The translations under genes and the position numbers were made by a program. The notes beneath the pieces were generated by a model, which was given only the letters and a program-made list of their open reading frames with translations, made no database searches and was not told the DNA's origin. A stretch of DNA of 36,707 nucleotides from a virus, in IMG/VR virus record IMGVR_UViG_3300018876_001671, positions 1 to 36,707 of that record; one strand, 5' to 3'. Every line of letters starts with the position of its first letter. The stretch's first letter is position 1. Of this stretch, positions 35,197-36,707 are shown one piece after another.

Positions 35197-35604
35197 ATGT
35201 CACAAGTAGATTTAAACAAATACAAAGACTTTGTAGAAAAAGTCACCAGTAGTGAAAGCAATGCATTTGGCGCATTGCACAGTAGAATGATTGAACTAAG
35301 TGAGCAAGGTATAAATCCTGCACTGCTACTCACAGCTAGTATCGGTATGGCTAGTGAAGGCGGAGAGTTTAGTGAGATTGTAAAGAAGTGTACATTCCAA
35401 GGCAAGCCCATGAACGAAGAAACAATCTTTCACATGAAGCGTGAACTAGGAGACATCATGTGGTATTGGGTCAACGCATGTCGTGCTATTGGAGAAGATC
35501 CAAATGAAGTAGTAGCAGAGAATGTACGCAAACTTGAAAGCCGTTATCCAGGCGGCAGTTTTGATGTATACTTTTCAGAAAATAGAAAAGACGGTGATTT
35601 GTAA
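35197..35604 (+). CDS. mazG: MazG-type nucleotide pyrophosphohydrolase
   Basis: 135 aa. GMASEGGEFSEIVKKCTFQG and HMKRELGDIMWYWVNACRAIG carry the E-x2-E...E and E-x2-D magnesium-binding residues of the all-alpha MazG fold; NVRKLESRYPGG is the usual end. MazG enzymes hydrolyse NTPs/dNTPs; phage copies have been proposed to modify host (p)ppGpp signalling or to recycle nucleotides, but this is not settled. Common in marine T4-like phages. ATG 35197 directly follows the previous stop. A hairpin and terminator follow. Confidence 0.92.
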   Translation: MSQVDLNKYKDFVEKVTSSESNAFGALHSRMIELSEQGINPALLLTASIGMASEGGEFSEIVKKCTFQGKPMNEETIFHMKRELGDIMWYWVNACRAIGEDPNEVVAENVRKLESRYPGGSFDVYFSENRKDGDL

Positions 35605-35662
35605 ACTGTAATCTACACAGTTTATAAATAACGGTGTACGCAAGAAATTGTGTACACTTTTT
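35603..35662 (+). terminator. Tandem hairpins; terminator after mazG
   Basis: AAACTGT/ACAGTTT (35603-35609 with 35617-35623) starts over the mazG stop. A second stem GTGTAC/GTACAC (35634-35639 with 35652-35657, 12-nt loop) ends in five T and is the likely terminator. Late TATAAATA lies between the two. Confidence 0.65.
35623..35630 (+). promoter_or_regulatory. Late promoter TATAAATA for pstS
   Basis: Perfect octamer; a start near 35636 gives a 70-nt leader carrying a GCCC/GGGC hairpin (35672-35683) and GGAG before ATG 35706. The start falls inside the terminator stem, so the late transcript escapes most of it. Confidence 0.6.
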
Positions 35663-35705
35663 ATTATGATGGCCCAACAGGGCAGACCAAATATGGAGAA
35701 AAAAT

Positions 35706-36707
35706 ATGGTACGATCATTCGTAGCCGCACTCGTGGCGGTTTTTGCAGTAACAACAGTTGCTGAAGCACGAGAAATTAGAATTGTAGGTAGTTCTACAGT
35801 ATATCCTTTCACAACAATCGTAGGAGAAACATTTGCCGCAGAGGGCAACACTGCTCCAGTTATTGAATCAACTGGCACAGGCGGTGGCATGAAACTATTC
35901 TGTGCAGGTACAGGTGTTGATCACCCAGACTTTACAAATGCTTCACGTGCAATCAAATCATCAGAAGTAGAGAAGTGTAGTGCAAATGGAGTAACACCCT
36001 TAGAAATGCTAGTTGGTTATGACGGTATTGTGTTTGCAACCAGCAACGAAGGCGAAGCATTAGAAATCACACCACGTGAGTTGTTCCAAGCATTAGCAAA
36101 AGATGTCCCACAGGAAAATGGCGACCTTGTTCCAAACCCATTCACAACTTGGAACCAAATCAATCCAAAATTCCCTAACACAAAAATTGAAGTATTAGGA
36201 CCACCACCAAGTTCAGGAACACGTGATGCGTGGAGCGAACTGGTAATGGAAGCAGGCTGTAAGACTTATGGTTGGGTAAAAGACCTTAAGAAAGCAGACA
36301 AGAAAGCATACAAAGGTATCTGCCACGGTATCCGTGAAGATGGTGCTTATGTAGAAGCAGGTGAAAACGATAACCTTATCATTCAAAAACTTGCTAACAA
36401 TCCAAATGCTTATGGTATCTTTGGTTATTCATTCCTAGACCAAAACACAGATGTTATCCAAGGTTCACCGATTGGTGGCGTGGTTCCAACATTTGAATCA
36501 ATTGCAGATGGTAGCTATCCAGCAAGCCGCGGACTATATGTGTATGCTAAAAAAGAGCATATGGGTGTAATTGACGGCATGACTGAGTTCATGGAACTAT
36601 ATCTCAGCGATGACGTAGCAGGTCAAGACGGTTCACTAGGTGATGCAGGACTTATTCCTCTACCACAAAATGAACTTGACACAGTACGTGCAAACGTGTT
36701 AAACTAA
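35706..36707 (+). CDS. pstS: Phosphate-binding protein PstS
   Basis: 333 aa, complete; its TAA is the last codon of the window. A signal peptide (SFVAALVAVFAVTTVAEA, cut near Arg-Glu) directs it to the periplasm. IVGSSTVYPFTTIVGETF, TGGGMKLFC, DFTNASRAIKSSE, PPPSSGTRDAW and GIFGYSF are the PstS phosphate-site segments. It captures phosphate for the host PstCAB transporter and thereby supplies phage DNA synthesis. Phage pstS genes are common in phosphate-poor oceans. No clear Pho box was seen; a late promoter precedes it. GGAG lies 8 nt before ATG 35706. Confidence 0.95.
   Translation: MVRSFVAALVAVFAVTTVAEAREIRIVGSSTVYPFTTIVGETFAAEGNTAPVIESTGTGGGMKLFCAGTGVDHPDFTNASRAIKSSEVEKCSANGVTPLEMLVGYDGIVFATSNEGEALEITPRELFQALAKDVPQENGDLVPNPFTTWNQINPKFPNTKIEVLGPPPSSGTRDAWSELVMEAGCKTYGWVKDLKKADKKAYKGICHGIREDGAYVEAGENDNLIIQKLANNPNAYGIFGYSFLDQNTDVIQGSPIGGVVPTFESIADGSYPASRGLYVYAKKEHMGVIDGMTEFMELYLSDDVAGQDGSLGDAGLIPLPQNELDTVRANVLN

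Noticed and set aside
35600-35700. A Pho box upstream of pstS.
   Set aside because: CTGTAAT and ACAGTTT are arranged as an inverted hairpin rather than the direct 7-4-7 repeat of PhoB sites.
1-36707. Search for CRISPR arrays, insertion sequences, integrase and attachment sites.
   Set aside because: No regularly spaced direct repeats, transposase motifs, integrase or tRNA-flanked duplications were seen; the window looks like a lytic T4-like genome segment.

Overview
The window looks like one contiguous piece of a T4-like (myovirus-type) phage genome from a marine setting. The DNA is AT-rich. Genes are packed head to tail with ATGA, TAATG or TTGA stop/start overlaps. Octamers close to the T4 late promoter TATAAATA precede many genes. 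The content is typical of marine T4-like phages: NrdA/NrdB plus glutaredoxin, a PAAR spike tip, large virion proteins, MazG, a DEDD exonuclease, Hsp20, an A-type Fe-S carrier and PstS. Two features point to an alphaproteobacterial host (an inference): a circularly permuted two-piece tmRNA gene, the arrangement known from Alphaproteobacteria, and a cassette of small DUF1127-type proteins. No integrase, transposon, CRISPR array or convincing tRNA was seen.

Layout. 1-1.3 kb: end of an unknown gene, a fibre/baseplate-like protein and a conserved unknown. 1.3-5.3 kb: class Ia ribonucleotide reductase with glutaredoxin. 5.3-8.2 kb: PAAR tip and a large virion protein. 8.2-10.9 kb: small unknown genes under strong sigma70-like promoters, several carrying palindromic operators. 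10.9-15.2 kb: SleB-type endolysin, P-loop kinase with a possible capsid-targeting leader, degenerate SNase fold, giant membrane coiled-coil protein. 15.15-17.5 kb: a translation and proteostasis block with IF-3, bS21, a long structured noncoding RNA candidate, Hsp20 and ClpS. 17.5-20 kb: GMP reductase and a large leaderless late gene. 20.1-21.7 kb: DUF1127 cassette and small membrane proteins. 21.7-22.9 kb (minus strand): class 3 lipase and MscS-like protein. 23-25.5 kb: AlgH/YqgE homologue, the permuted tmRNA and an outer-membrane barrel. 25.5-28.4 kb: lipoprotein peptidoglycan hydrolase, cupredoxin-like virion protein, minus-strand membrane proteins. 28.4-36.7 kb: glycine-zipper protein, exonuclease, QueD-like enzyme, an Fe-S group (MIP18/SufT-like, ferredoxin, A-type carrier), an intact SNase, PRPP synthetase with class I aldolase, MazG and PstS.

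How the genes may work together (inference). NrdAB/Grx, GuaC, Prs, aldolase and MazG would steer carbon and nucleotides toward DNA synthesis; PstS would supply phosphate. IF-3, bS21, tmRNA, ClpS and Hsp20 together look like a takeover of translation initiation, ribosome rescue and protein turnover. The most unusual signals are the permuted tmRNA with tag ANDNYAPEMALAA, a roughly 450-nt structured RNA directly after IF-3/bS21, and a recurring late-promoter geometry (octamer, 5 nt, ATG) that predicts leaderless mRNAs for six genes.
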